The notes: a model not told the origin generated them from the sequence alone. Shown: positions 1-14,057, counted from the first letter of the stretch. The stretch: 64,000 nucleotides of DNA from Eriocheir sinensis (GCF_024679095.1 NW_026110563.1:558001-622000); one strand, 5' to 3'. Numbers and translations are program-made.

Positions 1-33
1 GACAGAGTAACACCACCGCGTTCAGGAGGACGC

Positions 34-44
34 GAGTTCAATCC
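34..44 (+). promoter_or_regulatory. Degenerate pol III B box of SINE copy 1
   Basis: The bases GAGTTCAATCC align to the perfect B box of the second SINE copy but lack one base in the GTTCGAATCC core and have A for G. The internal promoter of this copy is probably weak or dead. Confidence 0.6.
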
Positions 45-232
45 CCGCCCGGTGCCACCAAGCTGGGATTTTTCAGCCGCCGCCGAGTGGCTTAAAACTA
101 CCCACATGCTGTCCAGAAGACCACCTATCAACCCGGACTCTAGATTCTAGGATTAAAGATGAGCTCCGGGAGGGCAGCATGAGCCAATGCAAGATGGCGC
201 CACTATAAACACTCGCCTGCGCCAGAACGGGC

Positions 233-302
233 TGGGCCGACCATCAGGACCCACCGGGAAGAAGCCTTGGGCCGATCATCAGGCCCCACCGGGAAAAAGC
301 TT
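233..302 (+). repeat. 35-bp tandem dimer inside SINE copy 1
   Basis: Two adjacent 35-bp units (233-267 and 268-302) each start TGGGCCGA and contain CATCAGG and CCCACCGGGAA. They differ at only a few positions. The same dimer is in the second SINE, so it belongs to the founding subfamily and is not a local event. Confidence 0.9.
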
Positions 303-327
303 ACCGGCGCTATAGGCTGTGACTTAA

Positions 328-640
<313 letters not shown>

Positions 641-727
641 ATTTATCATCTTTATTTTAATACAAATTTAAATTATTTTATTGATATTCTGTGTACCTAT
701 TTTGATACGATTTTACATTATTCTATG
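641..727 (+). repeat. 45-bp satellite block, plus orientation
   Basis: About two monomers, with the phase marker in diverged form (GGTATTTATCATC). They lead into an orientation switch at the word ATGTATAACAAAAATAAAT. The switch module recurs near 18045 (reversed), 31856, 58309 and 63319. Confidence 0.8.
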
Positions 728-1325
<598 letters not shown>

Positions 1326-1765
1326 AAATTTACCTTATTGTATTTGCATTTTGTATATTTATTTTAATACAAATTCAAATATTTTATGTGTATTTTGTTA
1401 TATATAATTTTATAAAAAATGCGTTATTTTATAGGTATTTTGCATCTTAGTTTTCATGCAAATGTACATTATTTTATTAATATTCTGTGTATTTATTTTG
1501 ATACGATTTTATATTATACTATTTGTGTTTGGTATATATTTTTTTATACATATTTTCATTATTTAATGTGTATTTTTTATATATATTTTATACAAATTAA
1601 CGTTATTTTAAGTGTATTTGTTTATATAATTTCATTCAAATTTACATTATTTTAAGTGTATTTTGTATATGTATTTAAATACAAACTTACCTAGTTTTAC
1701 GTGTATTTTGTATATTTATTTTCATACAAATTTAAATTATTTATGTGTTTTTTTGTATAAACATA
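1326..1765 (+). repeat. 45-bp satellite block, plus orientation
   Basis: A ten-monomer run with the phase marker at about 1432-1447. It is nearly identical to about 9545-9972, including the final switch to minus at a CATATAGAGTAAA word. The two are therefore duplicates of one segment. Confidence 0.85.
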
Positions 1766-2230
1766 TAGAGTAAACTTCTATGATAATATATATTCAAAAT
1801 ACATATAAAATTATGTAAATAAGTATAAAAATATATATATCAAATACACCTAAAAAAAATAAAATTCGTATCAAAATAAATAAACAAAATTCCGAGAAAA
1901 GAACGTATATTTGTAGGAAAATAAATATACAAAATACACATTAAATTACGAAAATTTGAATAAAAATATATACAAAAAAACAAAAAAATAAATTTCAATT
2001 TGTATGAAAATAGATATACAAAATACACATATAATTAATTAAATTTGTATTTAAATACATGTACAAAATACACATAAAATAATGTAAATTTGTATGAAAT
2101 GAAAACAAATTCACATAAAATAACGTACATTTGTATAAAATAGATATACAAAATATACATAAAATAATGTAAAATCGTATCAAAATAAATACACAGAATA
2201 TCAATAAAATAATGAAATTTTGTATGAAAA

Positions 2231-2948
2231 TAAAGATGCAAAATACCCATAAAATAAAGCGTATTTTTTTAAAAATACATATACAAAAAAACACATAGAA
2301 TAATTAAATGTGTATTAAAATTAATATACAAAATGCACGTACAATAAGGTAAATTTGTATTGAAAAATTATACAAAATGCACATAAAAGTGTAAATTTGT
2401 TTCAAAATATATATACGAATACACATAAAATAACGTAGATTTCTATAGAAATATATATACAAAATACACATGAAATAATGTAAATACGTATAAAAATATA
2501 TATATACAAAATACACATTAAATAATTTAAATTCTCGTAAAAATAAATAAACAAAATATCAATAAAAGAATGTGTATTTGTATGAAAATAGATATACAAA
2601 ATACTCATAAAATAACCTAAGTTTGTATAAAACTATATACAAAAATACACAAAAATAATTTAAATTTGTATGAAAATAAATACACAAAATACACACAAAA
2701 TTAGGTAAATTTGTATTGAAATACATATACAAAATACACATAAAATAATGGAAATTTGAATGAAAATATATAAACATGTACACTTAAAATAACGTAAATT
2801 TGTATCAAATATATATACAAAATACTTATTATATAATGTAAATATGTATAAAAAAAATATATACAAAACACAAATAGAATAATGTAAAATCGTATCAACA
2901 ATAAATACACAGAATTTTAATAAAATAATGTAAATTTGTATGAAAATA
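2231..2948 (-). repeat. One full ~718-bp, 16-monomer higher-order repeat unit
   Basis: Measured from phase marker to phase marker. The monomers can be told apart by private words: TACGAATACAC (monomer 13), GATTTCTATA (12), CGTATAAAAA (11), ATCAATAAAAGAATGTGTA (10), TAAAACTATATAC (8), ACACTTAAAATAACG (5) and ATCGTATCAA (2). The order is the same in most other units in the window. Confidence 0.75.
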
Positions 2949-4107
2949 AAGATGCAAAATAGCCATAAAATAACGTATTTTTTTATAAAAATACATATAC
3001 CAAAATACACATAAAATATTAAAATTTGTATTGAAATAAATATAAAAAATGCACTTACTATAAGGTAAATTTGTGTTGAAACAGATATGCAAAATACATA
3101 TAAAACAATGTAAATTTGTTTCAAAATATATATACGAATACACATAAAATAACGTAGATTTCTATAAAAATATATACACATAAAATGAAGTAAATACGTA
3201 TAAAAAAAATGAATACAAAAAATACATAAAAATCGTATCAAAATAAATAAACAAAATACCGGTAAAAGAATGTGTATTTGTATAAATATAAATATACAAA
3301 ATACACATAAAATATCGTAAATTTGTATAAAACTATATACAAAAATACACAGAAGTAATTAAATTTGTATGAAAATATATATACAAAATACAGCTAAAAT
3401 GAGCTAAATTTGATTTGAAATGTACATACAAAATACATAAAATAATGTAAATCTCTATCAAAATATTTATTCAAATACATATAATAACGTAGATTTGTTT
3501 AAAAATATATAAACAAAATACACATTAAGTAATGTAAATACGTATAAAAAATATGTACAAAATACATATATAATCATGTAATTCGTATCAAAATAAATAA
3601 ACAAAATAGCAATAAATTAATGTAAATTTGTATGAGAAAACATATACAAATAACGCAAATTTCTATAAAAATATATGTACAAAAATGCACATAAAATAAA
3701 GTAAATTTGCAAAAAAATATATATATACAAAACACACACTAAATAATGTAAATGCGTACATAAAATAACCGAAATTTGTATAAAACTATATACAAAAATA
3801 CACAAAAATAATTTAAATTTGTTTGAAAAGAAATATACAAAATACACATAAAATTAGGTAAATTTGTATTGAAATACATATACAAAATACACATCAAATA
3901 ATGTAAATTTGAATGAAAATATATAAACAAATACACTTAAAATAAAGTAAATTTGTATAAAATATATATGCAAGATACACATTAAATAATGTAAATGTGT
4001 ATAAAAAATATATATACAAAAAAACAAATAGAATAATGTAAAATCGTATCAAAATAAATACACAGAATATCATTAAAATAATGTAAATTTGTATGAAAAT
4101 AAAGATG

Positions 4108-5139
4108 CAAAATTCCCAAAAATTATCGCATTTTTTATAAAAATATATTTACCAAAATACACATAAAATATTTAAATTTGTATTGAAATAAATATACAAA
4201 ATGCATATACAGTAAGGTAAATTTGTATTGAAAGAGATATTCAAAAATACATATAAAACAATGTAAATTTGTTTCAAAATATATATACGAATACACATAA
4301 AATAAAGAATATTTCTATAGAAATATATATACAAAATACATATGAAATTATGTAAATACGTATAAAAATATATATACAAAATACATATCAAATAATGTAA
4401 ATTCGTGTCAAAATAAATAAACAAAATATCATGAAAAGAATGTGTATTTGTATGAAAATAGAAAATAGATAATAAATTTGTATAAAATATATATCCAAGA
4501 TACACATTAAATAATGTAAATATGTATAAAAAAGTATATACAAAAAACAAATAGAATAATGTTACATCGTATCAAAATAAATACACCGAATATTAATAAA
4601 ATAATGTAAATTTTTATGAAAATAAAGATGCAAAATTCCCATAAAATAGCGCATTTCTTATAAAAATATATATTCCAAAATACACATAAAATATTTAAAT
4701 TTGCATTGAAATAAATATACAAAATGCACATACAATAAGGTAAATTTGTATTGAAAGAGATATGCAAAAATACATATAAAACAATGTAAATTTGTTTCAA
4801 AATATATATACGAATACAAATAAAAAAACGTAGATTTCTAAAAAAATATATATACAAAATACACATAAAATTAAGTAAATACGTATAAAAAAATGTATAC
4901 AAAATACACATAAAATAATGTAATTTCGATTTAAAATAAATGTAAATTTGAATGAAAATATAAAAACAAATACACTTAAAATAACGTAAATTTGTATAAA
5001 ATATATATGCAAGATACACATTAAATAATGTAAATGTGTATAAAAAAATATATACAAAAAACAAATAGAATAATGTAAAATCGTATCAAAATAAATACAC
5101 AATATCAATAAAATAATATAAATTTGTATGAAAATAAAG
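4108..5139 (-). repeat. ~1.03-kb dimer of two shortened higher-order units
   Basis: Two units (520 and 512 bp) differ by private marks. One carries a TAGATAATAAAT word and ends CCGAATATTAAT. The other lacks that word and ends AGAATATCAAT. The same alternating pair recurs at about 27088-28128, 29749-30783 and 48617-49836, the last with an AT expansion. Confidence 0.75.
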
Positions 5140-6050
5140 ATGCAAAAATCCCAAAATTATCGCATTTTTTATAAAAATATATATACCAAAATACACATAA
5201 GATATTTAAATTTGTATTGAAATAAATATACAAAATGCATATACAGTAAGGTAAATTTGTATTAAAAGAGATATTCAAAAATACATATAAAACAATGTAA
5301 ATTTGTTTGAAAATATATATACGAATACATATAAAATAAAGTAGATTTCTATAGAAATATATATACAAAATACATATGAAATTATGTAAATACGTATAAA
5401 AATATATATATTTGTATGAAATTTGTATGAAAATAAAGATGCAAAATTCCCATAAAATAGCGCATTTCTTATAAAAATATATATACCAAAATACACATAA
5501 AATATTTAAATTTGAATTGAAATAAATATACAAAATGCACATACAATAAGGTAAATTTGTATTGAAAGAGATATGCAAAAATATATATAAAACAATGTAA
5601 ATTTGTTTCAAAATATATATACGAATACAAATAAAAAATCGTAGATTTCTATAAAAATATATATATAAAATACACATAAAATTAAGTAAATACGTATAAA
5701 AAAATGTATACAAAATACACATAAAATAATGTAAATTCGATTTAAAATAAATAAACAAAATACCAATAAAAGAATGTGTATTTGGATAAATATAAATATA
5801 CAAAATACATATACAAAATAAACATAAAATAAGGTAGATTTGTAGTAAAATACATGTACAAAATACACATACAATAATGTAAATTTATATGAAAATATAT
5901 ATACAAATACACATAAATACCATGAATTTGTATAAAAATACATATTCAAAATAAATATTAAATAATGTAAAAGCGTATAAAAATATATATACAAAGTACA
6001 TATAAAATAATATAAATTCGTATCAATATAAATCAACAAAACACCAATAA

Positions 6051-6172
<122 letters not shown>

Positions 6173-6627
6173 TTACAAAATACACATAACATAACTAAAA
6201 TTTGTATTAAAATATATACAAAATACATAGAAATAATTTGAGTTTGTATGAAAATAGATATACAAAATACACATAAAACTAGGTAAATTTCTTTTGAAAT
6301 GTATATACAAAATACCCATAAAATATTGTAAATTTGTGTCAAAATATATAAACAAATACACATAAAATAACGTAAATTTGTATGAAAAATATATACAAAA
6401 TACACATAGAATAATGTCAATTCCTATCAAAATGAATTAGAAGAATATCAATAAAATAATGTATATTTGTATGAAAATAAATATACAAAATACCCAAAAA
6501 TAAAGCATATGTTTATAAAAATACAGATACAAAAATACACATCGAATAATTAAATTTGTATTAAAATTAATATACAAAATGCGTATATAATAAGGTAAAT
6601 TTGTATTGAAAAAATATGCAACATACA

Positions 6628-7616
6628 CGTTTACTCATACAAATATATATTATTTTATTGGTATTTTGTTTATTTATTTTGATACGAATTACATGATTAT
6701 ATGTGTATTTTGTACACATTTTTTTATACGTATTTACATTATTTAATGTGTATTTTGTTTATATATTTTGATACAAATTTACTTTATTTCATGTATTTTG
6801 TATATATTTCAATTCATATTTAGCTTATTTTGTGTATTATTTTATATATTTTCATACAAATTTAATTACTTCTGTGTATTTATGTATATAGTTTAATATA
6901 AATTTACGTTATTTTATGTGTATTTTGTATATTTATATTTATTCAAATACACATTCTTTTATTGGTATTTTGTTTATTTATTTTGATACGAATTTACATT
7001 ATTTTATGTGTATTTTGTATACATTTTTTTATACGTATTTACTTCATTTTATGTGTATTTTGTATATATATATATATATATATATTTATAGAAATCTACG
7101 TTATTTTATGTGTATTCGTATACATATTTTGAAACAAATTTACATTGCTTTATATGTATTTTGCGTATCTATTTCAATACAAATTTAAATTATTGTATGT
7201 GTTTTTTATATATTTATTTTAATACAAATCTAATTTTTTTGTGTATTTTGGTATATATATTTAAAAAAAATGCGTTATTTTATGAGTATTTTGCCTCTTA
7301 AGTTTCATACAAATTTACATTATTTTAATAATATTCTGTGTATTTATTTTGATACGATTTTATATTATTCTATTTGTGTTTTGTATATATTTTTTTATAC
7401 AAATTTACGTTATTTTAAGTGTATTTGTTTATGTATTTTCATTCAAATTTACATTATTTTATGTGTATTTTGTATATGTATTTCCATACAAATTTACCTA
7501 ATTTTATGTGTATTTTGTATATTTATTTTCATACAAATTTAAAATATTTTTGTGTGTTTTTGTATATAGTTTGATACAAATTTAGGTTATTTTATGTGTA
7601 TTTTGAATATCTATTA
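6628..7616 (+). repeat. 45-bp satellite block, plus orientation
   Basis: It starts at the recurrent junction ACACGTTTACTCATAC. The phase marker is near 7270. It has a small (TA)12-like run at 7063-7086 and ends at a switch with the word ATATCTATTAAATATATA. Confidence 0.85.
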
Positions 7617-9158
7617 AATATATATACAAAATACATATGAAATTATGTAAATACGTATAAAAATATATATACAAAATACATATCAAATAATGTAAATTCG
7701 TGTCAAAATAAATAAACAAAATATCATGAAAAGACTGTGTATTTGTATGAAAATAGATAATAGATAATAAATTTATATAAAATATATATGTAAGATACAC
7801 ATTAAATAATGTAAATATGTATAAAAAAGTATATACAAAAAACAAATAGAATAATATAAAATCGTATCAAAATAAATACACCGAATATTAAGAAAATAAT
7901 GTAAATTTGTATGAAAATAAAGATGCAAAATTCCCATAAAATAGCGCATTTCTTATAAAAATATATATACCAAAATACCCATAAAATTTATAAATTTGTA
8001 TTAAAATAAATATACAAAATGCATATAAAATAAGATAAATTTGTATTGAAAGACATATGCAAAAATACATATAAAACAATGTAAATTTGTTTCAAAATAT
8101 ATATACGAATACAAATAAAAAAACGTAGATTTTTATAAAAATATATATACAAAATACACTTAAAATTAAGTAAATACGTATAAAAAAATGTATTCAAAAT
8201 ACACATAAAATAATGTAAATTCGAATTAAAATAGATAAACAAAATACCAATAAAAGAATGTGTATTTGGATAAATATAAATATACAAAATACACATACAA
8301 AATAAACATAAAATAAGGTAGATTTGTAATAAAATACATGTACAAAATACATATACAATAATGTAAATTTATATGAAAATATATATACAAATACACATAA
8401 AATACCATGAATTTGTATAAAAATATATATTCAAAATAAATATTAAATAATGTAAGAGCGTATAAAAATATATATACAAAGTACATATAAAATGAAAATT
8501 AAGATGCAAAATACCTATAAAATAACGCATTTTTTTTTAAATTATTGATACCAAAATACACATAAAATATTTGAACTTGTATTAAAATAAATATACAAAA
8601 TGCACATACAATAAGGTAAATTTGTATTGAAATAGATATGGAAAATACATATAAAATAATGTAAATTTGTTTCAAAATATATATACGAATACACATAAAA
8701 TAACGTAGATTTCTATAAAAATACAGATACAAAATACACATAAAATAAAGTAAATACGTATAAAAAAATGTATACAAAATACACATAAAATAATGTAAAT
8801 TCGTATAAATGTAAATAAACAATATACCAATAAAAGAATGTGTACTTGTATAAATATAAATATACAAAATGCGCATAAAATAACGTTAATTTATATAAAA
8901 CTATATACATAAAATAACGCAAATTTCTATAAAAATATATGTACAAAAATGAACATTAGATAAATTTGCATAAAAATATATATACAAAACACACATTAGA
9001 TAATGTAAATTAGTATAAAAATATGTATACAAAATTACTATGAAATAATCTAAATTCGTATCAAATTAAATTAAGAAATACCAATAAAATAATGTAATTT
9101 TGGATGAAAATATATATACAAAATACACATAAAATAACCTAAATACAAATACAAATAT
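7617..9158 (-). repeat. 45-bp satellite block, minus orientation
   Basis: Phase markers are near 7921 and 8508. It has the TAGATAATAAAT marker at about 7753. At about 8484-8490 a monomer of one type joins directly to another out of order, which looks like a deletion joint. The last 650 bases are an inverted copy of about 33640-34290. Confidence 0.85.
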
Positions 9159-9972
9159 ACGTATTTTGTATGTATATTTCAATTCAAATTTAGCTTATTT
9201 TGTGTGTATTTTGTATATCTATTTTCATGCAAATTTAAATACTTCTGTGTATTTTTGTCTATAGTTTTATACAAATTTACGTTATTTTATGTGCATTTTG
9301 TATATTTATATTTATACAAATACACATTCTCCTATTGGTATTTTGTTTATTTATATTTATACGAGTTTACATTATTTTATGTGTATTTTGTATACATTTT
9401 TGATTCGTATTTACTTAATTTTATTTGTATTTTGTATATATATATTTATAGAAATCTACGTTATTTTATGTGTATTCGTATATATATTTTGAAACAAATT
9501 TACATTGTTTTATATGTTTTTTGCATATCTATTTCAATACAAATTTACATTATTGTATGTGCATTTTGTATATTTATTTTAATACAAATTCAAATATTTT
9601 ATGTGTATTTTGGTATATATAATGTTATAAAAAATGCGTTATTTTTTAGGTATTTTGCATCTTAGTTTTCATACAAATGTACATTATTTTATTAATATTC
9701 TGTGTAAATATTTTGATACGATTTTATATTATACTATTTGTGTTTTGTATATATTTTTTTATACATATTTTCATTATTTAATGTGTATTTTTATATATAT
9801 TTTATACAAATTAACGTTATTTTAAGTGTATTTGTTTATATAATTTCATTCAAATTTACATTATTTTAAGTGTATTTTGTATATGTATTTCAATACAAAT
9901 TAACCTAATTTTATTTATTTTGTATATTAATTTTCATACAAATTTAAATTATTTTGTGTTTTTGTATATACA
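9159..9972 (+). repeat. 45-bp satellite block, plus orientation
   Basis: It begins at a minus-to-plus junction of the same type as 51016 and 59637 but about 14 bases shorter. The phase marker is near 9640. The 3' part duplicates 1326-1765. Confidence 0.85.
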
Positions 9973-11692
9973 TATAGAGTAAATTTCTATGAAAATATAT
10001 ATTCAAAATACATATAAAATTATGTAAATAAGTATAAAAATATATATATCAAATACACCTAAAAAAACGAAAATTCGTATCAAAATAAATAAACAAAATT
10101 CCGATAAAAGAACGTATATTTGTAGGAAAATAAATATACAAAATACACATAAAATTACGAAAATTTGAATAAAAATATACACAAAAAAACAAAAAGATAA
10201 ATTTCAATTTGTATGAAAATAGATATACAAAATACACATATAATTAGTTAAATTTGTATTTAAATACATGTACAAAATACACATAAAATAATGTAAATTT
10301 GTATGAAATGAAAACAAATTCACATAAAATAACGTACATTTGTATAAAATAGATATACAAAATATACATAGAATAATGTAAAATCGTATGAAAATAAATA
10401 CACAGAATATCAATAAAATAATGTAGTTTTGTATGAAAATAAAGATGCAAAATACCCATAAAATAAAGCATATTTTTTTTAAAAATACATATACAAGAAT
10501 ACACATAGAATAATTAAATTTGTATCAAAATTAATATACAAAATGCACGTACAATAAGGGAAATTTGTATTGAAAAATATACAAAATGCACATAAAACAA
10601 TGTATATTTGTTTCAAAATATATATACGAATACACATAAAATAACGTATATTTCTATAGAAATATATATAAAAAATACACAAGAAATGACGTAAATACGT
10701 ATAAAAATATATATACACAATACACATTAAATAATGTAAATTCGCATCAAAATAAATAAACAAAATATCAATAAAAGAATGTGTATTTGTATGAAAATAG
10801 ATATACAAAATACACATAAAACTAGTTAAATTTCTATTGAAATACATATACAAAATACACATAAAATAATGTAAATTTGAATGAAAATATATGAACAAAT
10901 ACACTTCAAATAACGTAAATTTGTGTGAAATATATATAGAAAATACACATTAAATAATGTAAATATGTATAAAAAAATATATACAAAGCACAAATAGAAT
11001 AATGTAAAATAGTATCAAAATAAATACACAGAATATTAATAAAATAATGTAAATTTGTATGAAAATAAAGATGCAAAATACCCATAAAACAACGCATTTT
11101 TTATGAAAATATATACCAAAATACACATAAAATATTTAAATTTGTATTACAATAAATATACAAAATGCACATACAATAAGGTAAATTTGTATTGAAATAG
11201 ATATGCAAAATACATATAAAACAATGTAAATTTGTTTCAAAATATATATACGAATACACATAAAATAACGTAGATTTCTATAAAAATATTTATAAAAAAT
11301 ACACATAAAATGAAGTAAATACGTATAAGAAAATGTATACAAAATACACATAAAATAATGTAAATTCGTATCAAAATAAATAAACTAAATGCCAATAAAA
11401 GAATGTTTACTTGTATAAATATAGATATACAAAATACACATAAAATAACGTAAAATTGTATGAAACTATATACAAAAATAAACAAAAATAATTAAATTTG
11501 TATGAAAATAGATATACAAAAGACACATAAAATAAAGCTAAATTTGAATTGAAATAAATATAGAAAATACATAAAATAATGTAAATTTGTATCAAAATAT
11601 ATATTCAAATACATATATATTAAAATTAATATAAAAAATGCATATATAATAAGGTATATTTGTATTGAAAAAATATGCAATATACACGTTTA
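9973..11692 (-). repeat. 45-bp satellite block, minus orientation
   Basis: Phase markers are near 10444 and 11070. It is collinear with 36741-38460, but the paralogue's first unit is 713 bp against 626 bp here. The missing 87 bases are two monomers, lost near 10827. It ends at the ACACGTTTACTCATAC junction. Confidence 0.87.
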
Positions 11693-12946
11693 CTCATACA
11701 AATTTATATTATTTTATTGGTATTTTGATTATTTATTTTGATACGAATTACATGATTATATGTGTATTTTGTACATATTTTTTTATACGTATTTACATTA
11801 TTTAATGTGTATTTTGTATATATATTTTCATACAAATTTACCTTATTATATGAGTATTTGTATAAATATTTTGATCCAAATTTACTTTATTTCATGTATT
11901 TTGTATATATATTTCAATTCAAATTTAGCTTATTTCGTGTGTATTTTGTATATATTTTCATACAAATTTAATTATTTCTGTGTATTTTTGTATATAGTTT
12001 TATACAAATTTACGTTATTTTATGTGTATTTTGTATATTTATATTTATACAAATACACATTCTTTTATTGCTATTTTGTTTATTTATTTTGATACGAGTT
12101 TACATTATTTTATGTGTATTTTGTATACATTTTTTTATACGTATTTACTTCATTTTATGTGTATTTTGTATATATATTTTTATAGAAATCTACGTTATTA
12201 TATGTGTATTCGTATATATATTTTGAAACAAATTTACATTGTTTTATATGTATTTTGCATATCTATTTCAATACAAATTTACCTTATTGTATGTGTTTTT
12301 TGTATATTTATTTTAATACAAGTTTAATTTTTTGATGTGTATTTTGGTATATATATTTTTATAAATAAAAAAAATGCGTTATTTTATGGGTATTTTGCCT
12401 CTATATTTTCATACAAATTTACATTATTTTATTAATATTATGTGTATTTATTTTGATACGATTTTACATTATTCTATTTGTGTTTTGTACATATTTTTTT
12501 ATACAAATTTACGTTATTTTAAGTGTATTTGTTGATGTATTTTCATTCAAATTTACATTATTTTATGTGTATTTTGTATGTATTTCAATACAAATTTACC
12601 TAATTTTATGTATTTTGTATATTTATTTTCATACAAATTTAAAATATTTTGTGTATTTTGTATATAGTTTGATACAAATTTAGGTTATTTAATGTGTATT
12701 TTGTATATCTATTTTCATACAAATACACATTCTTTTATTGATATTTTGTTTATTTATTTTGACGCGAATTTTATGTGAATTTGTTTTCATTTCATACAAA
12801 TTTACATTATTTTAAGTGTATTTTGTACATGTATTTAAATACAAATTTAACTAATTATATGTGTTTTTTGTATATCTATTTTCATACAAATTGAAATTTA
12901 TTTTTTTGTTTTTTTGTATATATTTTTATTCAAATTTTCGTAATCT
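11693..12946 (+). repeat. 45-bp satellite block, plus orientation (large tandem unit, copy 1)
   Basis: First copy of a large tandem unit that restarts at 13532 and again at 16233 and 16593. It serves as the empty-site reference for the SINE in the next copy. The phase marker is near 12375, preceded by a TAAATAAAAAAAATGCG variant shared with 14597, 17276 and 58853. Confidence 0.86.
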
Positions 12947-13531
12947 TATAAAAATATATATACCAAAATACACATAAAATATTTAAATTTGCATTGAAAT
13001 AAATATACAAAATGCACATACAATAAGGTAAATTTGTATTGAAAGAGATATGCAAAAATACATATAAAACAATGTAAATTTGTTTCAAAATATATATACG
13101 AATACAAATAAAAGAACGTAGATATCTATAAAAATATATATACAAAATACACATAAAATTAAGTAAATACGTATAAAAAAATGTATACAAAATACACATA
13201 AAATAATGTAAATTCGAATTAAAATAAATAAACAAAATACCAATAAAAGAATGTGTATTTGGATAAATATAAATATACAAAATACACATACAAAATAAAC
13301 ATAAAATAAGGTAGATTTATATAAAAATATATATACAAATACACATAAAATACCATGAATTTTTATAAAAATATATATTCAAAATAAATATTAAATAATG
13401 TAGAATCGTATAAAAATATATATACAAATACAGATACAAAAATACACATCGAATAATTAAATTTGTATTAAAATTAATATACAAAATGCGTATATAATAA
13501 GGTAAATTTGTATTGAAAAAATATGCAACAT
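12947..13531 (-). repeat. 45-bp satellite block, minus orientation
   Basis: The plus-to-minus junction TTTTCGTAATCTTATAAAAA is identical to that at 15166. Compared with 15167-16232 this block lacks about 0.45 kb at around 13427, where a CGTATAAAAATATATATAC monomer runs straight into ACAGATACAAAAATACAC. Confidence 0.85.
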
Positions 13532-13681
13532 ACACGTTTACTCATACAAATTTATATTATTTTATTGGTATTTTGTTTATTTATTTTGATACGAATTACA
13601 TGATTATATGTGTATTTTGTACATATTTTTTATACGTATTTTCATTATTTAATGTGTATTTTGTTTATATATTTTCATATA
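13532..13681 (+). repeat. 45-bp satellite, plus orientation, left flank of SINE copy 2
   Basis: About three monomers, collinear with 11693-11830 and 16593-16740. It is broken by the SINE inside a TTTTCATACAAATT word. Confidence 0.87.
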
Positions 13682-13692
13682 TGGGTAGGCGG

Positions 13693-13704
13693 TGGCGTAG
13701 GTGG
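13693..13704 (+). promoter_or_regulatory. Pol III A box
   Basis: TGGCGTAGGTGG fits the tRNA A-box consensus TRGYNNARNNGG at every position. It lies at the expected place near the 5' end of the tRNA-like head. Confidence 0.85.
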
Positions 13705-13745
13705 AAGCGTACTGGGCTCACATTCACCGCGTGATGGACGGCGCG

Positions 13746-13756
13746 GGTTCGAATCC
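13746..13756 (+). promoter_or_regulatory. Pol III B box
   Basis: GGTTCGAATCC is a perfect match to the tRNA B-box consensus GGTTCGANTCC. With the A box it is the main evidence that this element is tRNA-derived. Confidence 0.92.
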
Positions 13757-13948
13757 CCACGCTACCACTCGGATTTTTCAGTCACCGCCGAGTGGCTTAA
13801 AACTACCACATGCTGTCCTGAAGACCACCCATCAACCCGACTCTAGACTCTAGAGGGAAGCCGTCAAGATCAAGAACGAGTTCCGGGGGGCAGCATGAGC
13901 CAATGCAGGATGGCGCCACTATAAACACTCGCCTGCGCCAGAACGGGC

Positions 13949-14018
13949 TGGGCCGACCATCAGGCCCCACCTGGAAGAAGCCTTGGGCCGACCATCAGGC
14001 CCCACCGGGAAGATGCCT
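13949..14018 (+). repeat. 35-bp tandem dimer inside SINE copy 2
   Basis: Units 13949-13983 and 13984-14018 both start TGGGCCGACCATCAGG. They differ at about three bases in the second half (CCTGGAAGAAGCC against CCGGGAAGATGCC). Confidence 0.92.
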
Positions 14019-14057
14019 ACCGGCGCAATAGGCAACAACGTAAAAAAAAAAAAAAAA

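Larger units (their letters stand above)
1..330 (+). mobile_element. tRNA-derived SINE, copy 1, 5'-truncated by window edge
   Basis: This is a GC-rich island in an otherwise very AT-rich window. It begins inside the tRNA-related head, after where the A box would lie. A degenerate B-box-like stretch sits at 34-44 and is one base shorter than the intact box of the other copy. The body that follows is collinear with the copy at 13682-14057. It shares a 56-base identical stretch (193-248 here, 13909-13964 there), a 35-bp tandem dimer (233-302) and the 3' words ACCGGCGC and ATAGGC. The 3' end is a short A run that passes straight into (AT)n. It encodes no protein; SINEs are non-autonomous and rely on a LINE reverse transcriptase. 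The short open frames across it are incidental. The SINE call is secure; the family name is unknown to me. Confidence 0.9.
13682..14057 (+). mobile_element. tRNA-derived SINE, copy 2, apparently full length
   Basis: A 376-bp GC-rich insertion in AT-rich satellite. The order is: a tRNA-like head at about 13684-13767, with five of seven bases able to pair between GGTAG at the start and CTACC at 13762-13766; a perfect A box at 13693-13704; a perfect B box at 13746-13756; a tRNA-unrelated body; a 35-bp tandem dimer (13949-14018); a 3' end with ACCGGCGC; and an A16 tail (14042-14057). The 41 bases between the boxes suggest a tRNA ancestor with a long variable arm, or later drift. There is no coding capacity; it would have been moved by a LINE. 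The satellite flanks rejoin to an uninterrupted monomer, so the insertion limits are well defined. Confidence 0.94.

Noticed and set aside
6628..6660. Terminal inverted repeats of a DNA transposon at the orientation switches
   Set aside because: The inverted matches are the satellite monomers themselves. I see no transposase, no defined element ends and no target-site duplication.
13684..13767. A functional tRNA gene
   Set aside because: A and B boxes are present, but only part of the acceptor stem pairs, the box spacing is long, and the sequence continues into a SINE body with an A tail.
13513..13846. Open frames over the SINE (also 203-412 and 13983-14222) as small genes
   Set aside because: They cross from satellite into the SINE, are not conserved between the two SINE copies, and are explained by the tRNA-derived element.
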